Numbered from the stretch's first letter, positions 16,769-25,438 are shown. The stretch: 64,000 nt of DNA from Izhakiella capsodis (GCF_900115045.1 NZ_FOVC01000012.1:34330-98329), one strand, 5' to 3'. Numbers and translations are program-made. Notes: a model not told the origin generated them from the sequence alone.

Positions 16769-17953
16769 TTATTGTCCACTGTAACTTAACAAGCTATCAA
16801 TGTGGTCAGCGTACCATTGCATCATTTCGCTGCGATTCTCCAGATACTGAGCGTGGTTGTATGTACCGCGAATACTATATTTATCCACATGGGCCAATTG
16901 CATCTCTATCCACGCAGTATTAAAACCCTGCTCATGCAAAATAGTACTCATTGTGTGCCGAAAGCCGTGGCCCGTTGCCTTGCCTTTATAACCAAGAATT
17001 TTCAGGACCTTATTAATAGTCGCCTCACTAATCGGTTTATTAACGTCATTCCTTCCAGGAAAGACTAAAGAAAACTGTCCGGTTAGGATCTGAAGCTCAC
17101 GTAAAATGGCAATAACCTGTTGAGATAACGGCACAAGATGTTGACGACGTTTTTTCATACGCTCTTTTGGAATAGTCCAGAGCGCATTATCAAAATCAAA
17201 CTCCGGCCATTCAGCGCCTCTTAATTCAATGGTGCGAACCCCGGTTAACAACAGAAGTAATGTTGCTGATCGGGTAACCGGACTGCCGTATTCTTGTAGT
17301 TTACAAATGAAATCAGGGAGATCAGATTGCGCAAGATGGGGGAAGTGTTCCGGTTTGGGTGTTGAGAGGATACTGGCTAGGTTAGCTACGGGGTTAGATG
17401 TTGCCCGACCAGTGGCAATGGCCTAGATAAATACCTGACTGCAATATCGACGTAGTTTACCCAATTTCACCAATGCTCCACGTTTTTCGATACACCGAAA
17501 TACATCAAGCATTTCGAGGGGGAGAATGTCAGTGATAGGGCGTTTACCAATGGTGGGGAAAATATCTTTTACTAGCCCTTCCATCACCCACTCCGACGTG
17601 GCCTTTGCCCAGGTACGGGTTTTATGCTGATGACATTCAAGAGCAAGGGCATGGAAAGTATTTTCGCTGGAGATTTTACGTGTCAGCTTGTTCAGTCTTT
17701 TCTTTTCAGCCGGGTCAGAGCCTTCAGCTAACACCTTCCTGGCTTCATCCCGCCGACTACGAGCATCAGCCAGAGAAACATCGGGGTAGACACCCAGAGC
17801 GAGCATTTTCTCTTTGCCACCGAAACGGTATTTCATCCGCCAGTAGCGCGAACCATTAGGTTTAACGAGAAGATACAGACCGCGCTCGTCAGAGAGTTTG
17901 TATTCCTTCTCTTTGGGTTTGCAGGTCTCGACCTGTCTGGCGTTCAGAGACAT
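16769..17953 (-). pseudogene. P4-type tyrosine integrase interrupted by one amber codon
   Basis: A 394-codon tyrosine recombinase of the P4/DUF4102 class. The N-terminal arm-binding domain is present (RGLYLLVKPNGSRYWRMKYR, then LGVYPDVSLADAR), and the catalytic residues are intact: Arg in LTGVRTIELRGAEW, H-x-x-R in HGFRHTMS, His in LAHVDK and Tyr in GTYNHAQYL. A single in-frame TAG at 17425-17423 replaces the Tyr of the usual C-S-Q-V-F-R-Y stretch; the frame continues unbroken on both sides. The gene lies 3' of tRNA-Asn, the standard arrangement for P4-type integrases that use tRNA genes as attB. It is inactive unless the amber codon is suppressed. Confidence 0.9.
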
Positions 17954-18020
17954 ATGGGGGCCTCAAAAATCATTGAACTGGAAGAGCCCCATAAGTGGCC
18001 CCCATCAATGACTTGATTTG

Positions 18021-18048
18021 GGTAGAATCGAATTGAGTTAGGTAGAAT
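18021..18048. repeat. Paired GGTAGAAT motif between integrase and tRNA-Asn
   Basis: GGTAGAAT occurs at 18021-18028 and again at 18041-18048, 20 bp apart, in the short gap between the integrase start and the tRNA-Asn 3' end. Evenly spaced direct repeats here would suit integrase arm-binding sites, but two copies are weak evidence. Confidence 0.3.
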
Positions 18049-18093
18049 ATATATGAGGGTAAATGCGTGAATATCAAGGGCTTGCTGAGCGGT

Positions 18094-18117
18094 AATGGAG
18101 TTTGATGGAACTCCATT
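18094..18117 (-). terminator. Hairpin downstream of tRNA-Asn
   Basis: A perfect 9-bp inverted repeat, AATGGAGTT / AACTCCATT, with a 6-base loop lies 10 bp beyond the mature 3' end of the tRNA on the minus strand. It could end the tRNA transcript or protect its precursor, but no T-run follows, so intrinsic termination is doubtful. Confidence 0.35.
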
Positions 18118-18127
18118 GACCTGAGTT

Positions 18128-18203
18128 TGGCTCCTCTGACTGGACTCGAACCAGTGACATACGGATTAACAGTCCGCCGTTCTACCGACTGAACTACAGA
18201 GGA
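18128..18203 (-). tRNA. tRNA-Asn (anticodon GUU)
   Basis: 76 nt, with CCA encoded. The minus strand begins TCCTCTGTAGTTCAGTCGG, has the anticodon loop CTGTTAA and ends CAGTCAGAGGAGCCA, the same as the enterobacterial tRNA-Asn as far as I can tell. All four stems pair. It is the apparent attB for the P4-type integrase lying immediately downstream (to the left), so the chromosomal backbone resumes to the right of this gene. Confidence 0.98.
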
Positions 18204-18684
18204 ATCGTTTACTGCGGGAGATACTAATGGCAGTCGAGGAGGCTGTCAACAGCAAAAAATACCTTTTTATTCAATCGACTGGGAAATAACCAGACGCTAT
18301 ATTTTTTTAGTGCTCGATCCCCTCCTACGGCTTTCCTGTTTTTTAACGTTATCCCTGATACCTGATGATTAACCTTCCAGCGCTTACGGCTATAACTCAT
18401 TTAAAATCTTATAATTCAATTGATTGTGATAACTGCTACCGTTTCAGACTGTTAAGTAATGCGATAGCCATGAATTGATGAAAGACAGAAGAATGAAAAC
18501 GAGATATTTATTACGATTTAGCACGCGTTCAGCGATGATTCATGTACGAAGTACACTGGGAAATGCCCGATACATAACCGGATGAGCCAGCCAGGCGTGA
18601 ATCGTTTTAACGTTGGGCGCGAGATCTCTGAGATCGTACTGTCACGCGTTAATATTTCTTTCTCTGCTTAACGGGAGGACGCCC
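18204..18684. other. Gene-free region upstream of yedJ and of tRNA-Asn
   Basis: About 480 bases without a supportable gene. The part next to 18204 must hold the tRNA-Asn promoter (leftward). GGGAGG at 18674-18679 is the probable ribosome site of the yedJ remnant. Nothing else stands out. Confidence 0.4.
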
Positions 18685-19379
18685 ATGTCTTGGATTGGCT
18701 GGCAGCAACGTTTTGAAACGTGGTTTAAAGTCTGCGGGCAGAAAGAGGATTACGCGCACGATATTGATCATCTTCGCCGCGTCTGGCAAACGGTGAGGCG
18801 GATTATGCAAATATACCTGCCATGAACCAGTGGTACTGGCAGGCTGCTATTTTCACGATCGGGTGAATTTGGCGAAAAAATTACCCACAACGTTACCTTG
18901 CGTCGTGTTACGCAGCCGAACGGACGCGATGTGAACTGCCTGCGCATTTTCCGGATTTCCCATCAGACAAAATTGAATCGGTCGGTCACTGCGTGCTGGC
19001 GCACAGCTTTAGCGCCGACATCCGGTCTGAAACTCTTGAAGCTAAAATCGTGCAGGATGCTGATCGGCTTGAGTCGCTTGGCGCCAATGATCTGGCGCGT
19101 ACTTTTTACGTGTCTGGCTTGCTCGGCAGTGTGCTGTTCGATTCAGAGGATCCCTTTGCCACTGAGCGGACTCTCAACGATTTTGAATGGGCGCTGGACC
19201 ATTTCCAGACCAAGCTGTTAGGTTTACCGGGGACGATGCAGACCGAGGAGGGACGGCGTATGGCCACCTGCAGCGCCCGTTTCCTGGTAATCTGGATGGC
19301 GTAACTCAGTGCCGAATTGCACGGCAATTATTGTGGTATCGACAAGGCAGTGATGCAACGTTTCGCGCTGGATGAGTGA
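18685..19379 (+). pseudogene. yedJ: HD-domain phosphohydrolase YedJ, frameshifted
   Basis: The segments line up with E. coli YedJ (about 231 residues) along their length but in different frames: MSWIGWQQRFETWFKVCGQ with AHDIDHLRRVW from the ATG at 18685, then GCYFHD near 18850, then HSFSADIRSETLEAKIVQDA onward in the frame beginning before 18993. At least two frameshifts lie between about 18800 and 18990. A further TAA at 19302-19304 replaces the Lys of the usual M-A-K-L-S-A-E-L run, after which the frame continues to the natural-looking stop at 19377-19379. All three HD metal-ligand segments (H, HD, D) are still recognisable, so decay is recent. The position beside dcm is as in E. coli. Confidence 0.9.
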
Positions 19380-19577
19380 TATTAACCGGTTGTCTGCGGA
19401 TAGCGTGTCAGAGCCTTCGACGCTGCTCTGCTAATTTGTATGGCTGCATTGATTGTCGAAGGTGGAGATTAAAAATAAAAATAACACTCAGAGGCACATT
19501 ATCAGACGACGGATAGCGTTCCCCATGGGTTCTGTTAACCGCCGGGGCTCACCCGGCATCCAATCATCATCAACAAA

Positions 19578-20231
19578 TCAGTTTTCCTCATCACCATAGT
19601 ACTGCACGCCAAGGGAAATCAGTGCTCGTCCCTTGGCTTTACGGTGCAGGTTAGTATCGCGTAGTGAATAGACGCAACCACAGTATTCCTGTTGATAAAA
19701 GCGTTCGCGCCTGCTGATCTCAATCATTCGCGCCGAGCCACCCTTTTTGCGCCAGTTATAATCCCAGTAGATCATGTCCGCATAGGGCGCAACGGCACGG
19801 GCACCGCAATCATTGATCTGTTGCATATTTTTCCAGCGCGAAATGCCGAGTGAACTGCTGATAACTGAAAAACCGTGTTCATAAGCGTAGAGTGCGGTAC
19901 GTTCGAAACGCATATCAAAGCACATGGTACAGCGCACGCCACGCTCTGGCTCGTGCTCCATGCCACGCGCGCGTTCAAACCAGTTATCAGTGTCATAATC
20001 GGCGTCAACAAAGGGCACCCCATGCTGCGAGGCAAAGCGAATATTTTCTTCTTTGCGCAGCAGGTACTCTTTTTGCGGATGAATGTTGGGGTTATAGAAA
20101 TAGAGGGTGTAATCAATGCCTGACGCCAGCAACGCCTCCATTACTTCGCCAGAACAAGGGGCGCAGCAGGTATGGAGCAGTAGCTTGTCGGCGCCTGCGG
20201 GCAGCGTCAGTATTTCGCGATGGGTTGTCAT
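19578..20231 (-). CDS. queH: Epoxyqueuosine reductase QueH
   Basis: 217 residues from the ATG at 20231 (MTTHREILTLPAG); upstream in-frame starts would add a 20-residue tail with no support. QueH (DUF208) reduces epoxyqueuosine to queuosine at position 34 of tRNA, doing the job of the unrelated cobalamin enzyme QueG. The family's cysteines that hold the metal/[4Fe-4S] site are visible: HTCCAPCSGE at about residues 20-29 and RCTMCFDMR at about 100. The C-terminal part has the SLGISRWKNMQQI and EYCGCVYS segments. The gene is transcribed away from dcm and lies between yedJ and dcm, where E. coli K-12 has no such gene. Confidence 0.92.
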   Translation of the reverse strand: MTTHREILTLPAGADKLLLHTCCAPCSGEVMEALLASGIDYTLYFYNPNIHPQKEYLLRKEENIRFASQHGVPFVDADYDTDNWFERARGMEHEPERGVRCTMCFDMRFERTALYAYEHGFSVISSSLGISRWKNMQQINDCGARAVAPYADMIYWDYNWRKKGGSARMIEISRRERFYQQEYCGCVYSLRDTNLHRKAKGRALISLGVQYYGDEEN

Positions 20232-20360
20232 AATCAGACACCTGAGAGTGGGATTAAGCCAGTATTGTAATGCACTTTTTGCCGACAACAAGTATCAGGG
20301 ATCTGGAACCGGGTCAGTCTGGTGATAAACTGTCGCTCGTTTTTACCGTCAGGATAAATG

Positions 20361-21779
20361 ATGAATCAATTCGATCCGCAGAACACCGCGCGTGCCGGTC
20401 AGGGGCGTGAGCAGATGCTTCACAAACGCGCTGAGGATCTGGCGCTACTCTCCCGCGTACTGGAAATTTACGATCAGAAAACCATTGCCAGTCAGCTCAG
20501 TCTGCTGGCTCATGAAGATTGGACGCGTGAAACACTCAATCGCTGGCTGAAGGGCAAACCCTCCCGTTTACTGACTGAGGCTGAAGTCGCGCGGCTGAGT
20601 GCCATGTTGCCTTCGCCTCCGGCCTGCCATCCTGACTATCGTTTTCGTTTTATCGATCTGTTCGCCGGTATCGGGGGGATTCGTTGTGGTTTCGAGTCGA
20701 TCGGCGGGCAATGCGTGTTTACCAGTGAATGGAATAAACACGCGATACGTACCTATAAGGCCAACTGGTATTGTGATGAAAAACAGCATCAGTTTAATCA
20801 GGATATCCGCGACATCACCCTCTCCGGTAATACTGAGATTGATGAGCAACAGGCCTATGCGCACATAGATCGTCAGATCCCGGATCATGACGTGTTGCTG
20901 GCCGGTTTTCCTTGTCAGCCATTTTCTCTGGCTGGCGTTTCAAAGAAGAATGCCCTGGGGCGCGCGCATGGTTTTGAATGCGAGGCGCAAGGAACATTAT
21001 TTTTCGACGTTGCGCGCATTATCGCTGCAAAAAAACCGGCAATTTTTGTGCTGGAGAACGTAAAAAATCTCAAAAGTCACGATAAGGGCAAGACATTCCG
21101 TATCATTATGTCAACCCTCGACGAGCTCGGCTATGACGTAGCTGATGCACAATCGCTGGGCAGTGCCGATCCAAAAATTATTGATGCTAAACACTTTTTG
21201 CCGCAGCACCGCGAGCGTATCGTACTGGTCGGCATGCGGCGGGACCTGCAACTGCCGCCGTTTAGTCTGAAAAATATTAACGCCAGCTATCCTGAACGCC
21301 GCCCCCTGCTTTGCGAGCTGCTCGATAGCGCGCCGGATGAAAAATACATTTTGACGCCGACCTTGTGGAAGTACCTCTATAATTATGCTCGTAAGCATCA
21401 GGCAAAGGGCAATGGCTTCGGATATGGCCTGGTGGACCCGCAGACTGAAACCGTTGTAGTACGTACGCTGTCGGCACGTTATTACAAAGACGGGTCGGAA
21501 ATATTAATTGATCGGGGCTGGGATAAAGCATTGGGCGAGCAGGATTTTAATCATGCGGCAAACCTGCAGCGGCGTCCTCGTCGGCTGACACCACGTGAAT
21601 GTGCCCGCCTGATGGGGTTTGAGCAGCCGGGCGGCGAGGTTTTTCGCATCCCGGTTTCAGATACCCAGGCCTATCGCCAATTTGGTAATTCAGTCGTGGT
21701 GCCGGTATTTAGCGCAGTAGCAGAGATGTTGCTGCCCTGGATCGAACAGGCAGTCAGCCAGCGCCGTAAAATTGAATAA
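20361..21779 (+). CDS. dcm: DNA-cytosine methyltransferase Dcm
   Basis: 472 residues, the same length as E. coli Dcm. It methylates the inner cytosine of CCWGG at C5. Motif I (FIDLFAGIGGIR) is at about 95-106, the catalytic PC loop (GFPCQPFSLAG) at about 179, motif VI (ENVKNL) near 232, motif VIII (QHRERIVLVGM) and motif X (QFGNSVVVPV) near the end. The N-terminal regulatory extension of about 85 residues is present. ATG triplets stand at 20358 and 20361; AGGA at 20351 favours the second. vsr follows 17 bases downstream, as in other dcm+ enterobacteria. Confidence 0.96.
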   Translation: MNQFDPQNTARAGQGREQMLHKRAEDLALLSRVLEIYDQKTIASQLSLLAHEDWTRETLNRWLKGKPSRLLTEAEVARLSAMLPSPPACHPDYRFRFIDLFAGIGGIRCGFESIGGQCVFTSEWNKHAIRTYKANWYCDEKQHQFNQDIRDITLSGNTEIDEQQAYAHIDRQIPDHDVLLAGFPCQPFSLAGVSKKNALGRAHGFECEAQGTLFFDVARIIAAKKPAIFVLENVKNLKSHDKGKTFRIIMSTLDELGYDVADAQSLGSADPKIIDAKHFLPQHRERIVLVGMRRDLQLPPFSLKNINASYPERRPLLCELLDSAPDEKYILTPTLWKYLYNYARKHQAKGNGFGYGLVDPQTETVVVRTLSARYYKDGSEILIDRGWDKALGEQDFNHAANLQRRPRRLTPRECARLMGFEQPGGEVFRIPVSDTQAYRQFGNSVVVPVFSAVAEMLLPWIEQAVSQRRKIE

Positions 21780-21796
21780 ACGAACGGGAGACAGTG

Positions 21797-22279
21797 ATGG
21801 CGGATGTGCATTCGGCTGAGATACGCAGTAAAAATATGCGCGCCATTGGCACCCGCGATACGGCGATAGAGCGGCGCATTGCCGTCTTGCTTGGCGAGCT
21901 GGGTATTGATTTTAGCGTGCAGGATGCTTCTCTTCCGGGCCGTCCTGACTTTGTACTGTCGCAGTTCGAAGCCGTTATCTTTACCAACGGCTGTTTCTGG
22001 CATAAACATCCATGCCCGCTGTTCAGAGTGCCCGCGACACGTCGCGAATTCTGGCTGAAAAAAATTGATGCCAATGTCATGCGCGATCGGCGTGATCATC
22101 TGGCGTTAAGCAAACTTGGCTGGCGGGTGTTGGTCGTCTGGGAATGCGCATTGCGCGGACGGCAAAAGCTAAGCGATCGGGCGTTACTGATGCGTCTTGA
22201 AGAGTGGTTATGCGCCGCAGGGCGTAATAGCGAGATCGATCCTGGCGGTATTCATCTTAGCAATAAGGCCCAGGATTAG
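21797..22279 (+). CDS. vsr: Very short patch repair endonuclease Vsr
   Basis: 160-residue strand-specific nick endonuclease that starts repair of T:G mismatches made by deamination at Dcm sites. The catalytic Asp51 lies in GRPDFV, preceded by DASLP. The zinc/aromatic segments IFTNGCFWHKHPCPLF and VPATRREFW and the C-terminal RVLVVWECALRGR are all conserved. The ATG at 21797 is preceded by GGGAG; a GTG at 21794 is the alternative. It is co-transcribed with dcm. Confidence 0.96.
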   Translation: MADVHSAEIRSKNMRAIGTRDTAIERRIAVLLGELGIDFSVQDASLPGRPDFVLSQFEAVIFTNGCFWHKHPCPLFRVPATRREFWLKKIDANVMRDRRDHLALSKLGWRVLVVWECALRGRQKLSDRALLMRLEEWLCAAGRNSEIDPGGIHLSNKAQD

Positions 22280-22341
22280 CCAGGTAGTATAGCGCAGTCC
22301 TTACAGCATGCGTGCTTAATACAATAACTCTGGGTAGGGCG

Positions 22342-22614
22342 ATGAGCAGCGTAAAACTCACGGTTAAACGTCTCTATAAACTGCATCAGGATCGCATGAT
22401 TAAAACCACGGCGACGGTCCGTATTTACGTTGGGGATCAACTGATTGCAACAGAAGAGATTGGCGGCATGACGGAAAGCCCGGTCAGTAAATACATTCAT
22501 CATGAGGCCGGCGCGGATCTGCCGGTAAGGGTGGAGTGGGAATGTGACGGTATTGCCGATATAACCGCCGTTGGCGTCGGGTTTTGCCCCTGTTGCCATC
22601 AGAATGACAACTAA
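22342..22614 (+). CDS. Small conserved-looking protein of unknown function
   Basis: 90 residues from the ATG at 22342; the frame could begin at 22312 but those 10 residues look unstructured. I do not recognise it. It appears beta-rich and soluble (VKLTVKRLYKLHQDRMIKT, ATVRIYVGDQLIA) and ends with a C-x-x-C-C cluster (GFCPCCHQN) that could bind a metal. It ends 12 bases before yedI, so the two are probably co-transcribed, and it occupies a slot between vsr and yedI where E. coli has yedA. Confidence 0.7.
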   Translation: MSSVKLTVKRLYKLHQDRMIKTTATVRIYVGDQLIATEEIGGMTESPVSKYIHHEAGADLPVRVEWECDGIADITAVGVGFCPCCHQNDN

Positions 22615-22626
22615 AAAGGATAATTT

Positions 22627-23535
22627 GTGGCCGCAAGCAGCTTACTGACATTACTCGATGACATTGCTACTTTACTTGATGATATTTCACTGATGGGCAA
22701 AGTCGCTGCAAAAAAAACTGCCGGAGTATTGGGTGACGATCTGTCACTGAATGCCCAGCAGGTTACCGGCGTTAAAGCCAACCGTGAGCTACCCGTAGTC
22801 TGGGGCGTATTTAAAGGGTCATTTTGGAATAAGGTTATTCTGGTGCCGCTGGCGCTGCTGATCAGTGCCTTCGCACCCTGGGGGATCACGCCGCTGCTGA
22901 TGCTCGGCGGTGCTTATCTCTGTTATGAGGGGGCAGAAAAAGTGCTGCACAGCTTGTTACATGCCAGCCAGGCTGAAACGGCGCACCAGCGCCAGCAGCG
23001 ACTGGCAAAGGAGGCCACACAGGACGCTAAGGCTTATGAAAAACGCAAGATAAAAGGGGCGGTGCGCACCGATTTTATCCTTTCAGCTGAGATCGTTGCC
23101 ATAACACTGGGCGTGGTTTCAGACGCACCGCTGCTCAATCAGGTTGTTGTGCTGTCGCTGATTGCGCTAGCGGTGACCGTCGGCGTGTATGGCATCGTGG
23201 CAGCCATCGTTAAGCTTGACGATTTAGGACTGTGGCTTAATCAGCGCACCAGTGCGCTGATGCAGGGCGTGGGTGGCATGCTGCTGGCTTTTGCGCCGTT
23301 GTTAATGAAGCTGCTGTCGGCCGTTGGCACGCTGGCGATGTTTCTGGTGGGCGGTGGCATTATTATTCACGGCATACCGGTTATTCATCATCTTATCGGA
23401 AGGTGGAGCCAGGGGATGGGTAAACTGGCCGCTGCACTCATTACCAACGGCAGTAGCCTGGTGCTTGGTCTGCTGTTGGGAATGGCCGTGGTGCTGGTGG
23501 TGAATCTGATCGGCCGTCTGCGCGGCAACGGGTGA
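22627..23535 (+). CDS. yedI: Inner-membrane protein YedI (DUF808)
   Basis: 302 residues with a GTG start at 22627, preceded by AAAAGGA. The N-terminus, SLLTLLDDIATLLDDISLMG, is the strongly conserved DUF808 signature. Several hydrophobic segments follow (about 70-95, 160-200, 215-245, 275-298). The molecular function of the family is unknown; it is an inner-membrane protein. The genomic place between vsr and dsrB corresponds to the E. coli order. Confidence 0.93.
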   Translation: MAASSLLTLLDDIATLLDDISLMGKVAAKKTAGVLGDDLSLNAQQVTGVKANRELPVVWGVFKGSFWNKVILVPLALLISAFAPWGITPLLMLGGAYLCYEGAEKVLHSLLHASQAETAHQRQQRLAKEATQDAKAYEKRKIKGAVRTDFILSAEIVAITLGVVSDAPLLNQVVVLSLIALAVTVGVYGIVAAIVKLDDLGLWLNQRTSALMQGVGGMLLAFAPLLMKLLSAVGTLAMFLVGGGIIIHGIPVIHHLIGRWSQGMGKLAAALITNGSSLVLGLLLGMAVVLVVNLIGRLRGNG

Positions 23536-23813
23536 TCGCAGGCGATAAATAGGATGATGAGACGGATAACTACCAGAGAGGCTGTAATGTCGAACAATAA
23601 CCTTTGTCACTGGGGTATCTGACGGTGATATCTGATTATCTCAATGACCTGAAACGTTGTGGCAGCTTTTTTTTTGTTTTTTGATTTTTAAAACCAGATG
23701 ACGCGGCGCCGGGTATGAGAGGGTATTGATCGTGCTGCTACGCGAAATCTGCCTGGCAGGTCAGGGCGGAAATCAGTATAAAGGCGAAAGTAAGTGAAGC
23801 CATGGGAGCCATC

Positions 23814-23951
23814 ATGAAAGACGACGATATTTTTGAATTTGACCTGGATGAGGCTGAGCTGGAAAGAGCGCAGTCGCGCGCCGAACAGAAAGCCAGTGAA
23901 GTCCCGGATGATTTGAGTGACGAAGCGGATTGCGAAGGCTGTAAAATCTGA
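23814..23951 (+). CDS. Acidic micro-protein of 45 residues with C-terminal C-x-x-C
   Basis: The open frame begins at ATG 23814 (or in frame at 23802) and ends at TGA 23949-23951, followed 27 bases later by a strong terminator. The product starts MKDDDIFEFDLDEAELERA and ends with DEADCEGCKI. It is strongly acidic, helical, without a membrane segment, and the end C-x-x-C could hold a metal or form a disulfide. I do not recognise the family. A start codon, codon-like third positions and its own terminator support a real gene; the upstream ribosome site (GGGAGCC at 23804) is moderate. Confidence 0.65.
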   Translation: MKDDDIFEFDLDEAELERAQSRAEQKASEVPDDLSDEADCEGCKI

Positions 23952-23978
23952 CTTCTGGCCTCAACGTTCATCGTTAAT

Positions 23979-24006
23979 ACGGACAATTGAATTGTCCGTT
24001 TTTTTT
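23979..24006 (+). terminator. Rho-independent terminator after the 45-residue gene
   Basis: ACGGACAAT pairs with ATTGTCCGT around a 3-base loop and is followed by eight T. It ends the transcript of the acidic micro-protein and stands clear of dsrB, which starts 50 bases downstream. Confidence 0.9.
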
Positions 24007-24058
24007 GTCATTGGCGTATTTTACTCGGTATTAATAAGCGCATAACGGAGAAAACCGG

Positions 24059-24250
24059 ATGAAAGTAAATGATCGGGTAACGGTGAAAACCGACGGCGGC
24101 CCGCGTCGCCACGGTACCATTCTGGCAGTGGAGCCTTTCAGTGAGGGCACGATGCTTTTGGTCGCGCTGGAAGATTACCCGATGGGAATTTGGTTTTTTA
24201 ACGAAACGGCTCACCCGGACGGCATCTTTGTTGAACGATGCAGTGAATAA
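24059..24250 (+). CDS. dsrB: DsrB family protein
   Basis: 63 residues, nearly the same length and sequence as E. coli DsrB (MKVNDRVTVKTDGGPRR... ending HPDGIFVERC). It is a small beta-rich protein whose gene in E. coli is activated by sigma-S and flanks the DsrA sRNA gene and rcsA. GGAG precedes the ATG by 9 bases. No DsrA-like sequence could be seen upstream, and the 132 bases between this gene and fliR contain no rcsA. It converges on fliR. Confidence 0.93.
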   Translation: MKVNDRVTVKTDGGPRRHGTILAVEPFSEGTMLLVALEDYPMGIWFFNETAHPDGIFVERCSE

Positions 24251-24382
24251 TGTTCTGCACGCTACGCCGCCGCGTTGGAAAAAAAGATTGCGGCGATCAG
24301 GCTGAAGAATGCGGCAATTTTATTACTCATCCGCCTGTTGCCAGGCAAACAAAAGCTTGATGGCGATTTTTAACCTTTCGCG

Positions 24383-25168
24383 CTATCCGTGCGAAAACTC
24401 ACTGAGTATTGAAGAAAGCAGGTCAAAGATCTCACTGAACAAATGTTCACAGAACGGAGCCAGGAGCGGCATCATCATGCTGATAAACACCAGGCCCAGG
24501 GTTAAGGTAACGGGGAAGCCGATGGCGAAAACGGACAGCTGAGGGGAAACCCGATTCAACAACCCCAGTGCCAGGTTTAGTACCAGCAACAAGGTAATCA
24601 GCGGCAGCGCCAGTTTCATGCCATTCAGGAAAATCAGTGATGCTGAGCGGGTCAGTGCCAGCCAGGCGTTACCGTTAAAAGCGTCGCCGCCAATCGGCAG
24701 GGTATAAAACGTATCTGACAGCATTGAAATCAACCACAGATGGCCATTGAAAGACAAAAAGAGCAATATGGCCAGTATATCGAGCAGACGGGACAGAACC
24801 GGCATGTTCAGGCGGCTGCCCGGATCGAAAAAGGTTGCGAAGGAGAGGCCCATTTGCAGCCCGATAATCTCACCGGCCATTCGTATTGCGGCAAAGGCAA
24901 ACTGCATGGTGAAGCCGATAGCAACGCCAATCAGAATTTGCTGGATGAGTAGCCAGAAACCCGTCACTGAAAAGATGGTGACGTTGGTTGGCGGCAAATT
25001 AGGCACCAGAATCCAGGTGACCATCACGCCGAGGCCAATTTTTACCCGCTTACTAATCGATTTCTCGCTCAGCACTGGCGCAGTCACAAACAGCGCCAGC
25101 ACCCGAGCCAGCGGCCAGAAAAACTGGCTGAGCCAGACCATCAGCTGACTGCTGTCGAAACTAATCAT
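24383..25168 (-). CDS. fliR: Flagellar export apparatus protein FliR
   Basis: 261-residue integral membrane component of the flagellar type III export gate, standing with FliP and FliQ at the base of the rod. About six hydrophobic stretches are visible, beginning with ALFVTAPVLSEKSISKRVKI. It is the last gene of the fliLMNOPQR block; its ATG at 25168 abuts the fliQ stop. It converges with dsrB. Confidence 0.95.
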   Translation of the reverse strand: MISFDSSQLMVWLSQFFWPLARVLALFVTAPVLSEKSISKRVKIGLGVMVTWILVPNLPPTNVTIFSVTGFWLLIQQILIGVAIGFTMQFAFAAIRMAGEIIGLQMGLSFATFFDPGSRLNMPVLSRLLDILAILLFLSFNGHLWLISMLSDTFYTLPIGGDAFNGNAWLALTRSASLIFLNGMKLALPLITLLLVLNLALGLLNRVSPQLSVFAIGFPVTLTLGLVFISMMMPLLAPFCEHLFSEIFDLLSSILSEFSHG

Positions 25169-25438
25169 TTAACCAATCATATAAGGCAGGTTGCTGAATA
25201 GCGTACGCATATAATCCAGCAACAGGTTCAGCATCCAGGGGCCGGCGATGACGATTGTGCAGATCACCGCGAGGATCTTGGGAATGAAAGAGAGCGTCTG
25301 CTCGTTAATCTGTGTCGCTGCTTGCAGGATACTGATAACCAGCCCGCTAAACAGTGCCGCCAGCAGCAGCGGCGCGGCGACAGAGAGCGCCAGCATCATG
25401 GCGTCGTGACCAATGACCATCACTGCTTCAGGCGTCAT
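25169..25438 (-). CDS. fliQ: Flagellar export apparatus protein FliQ
   Basis: 89 residues with two long hydrophobic helices (about 15-40 and 53-75), as for all FliQ. It builds the helical export-gate core with FliP and FliR. The start at 25438 (MTPEAVMVIGHDAM) matches family length; an upstream in-frame ATG at 25453 adds MQEIA, which has no support. It overlaps nothing and directly precedes fliR. Confidence 0.95.
   Translation of the reverse strand: MTPEAVMVIGHDAMMLALSVAAPLLLAALFSGLVISILQAATQINEQTLSFIPKILAVICTIVIAGPWMLNLLLDYMRTLFSNLPYMIG

Noticed and set aside
23536..23813. DsrA small RNA gene near dsrB
   Set aside because: No stretch resembling DsrA (its CCCGACCCC terminator stem or the pairing regions) is present upstream of dsrB.
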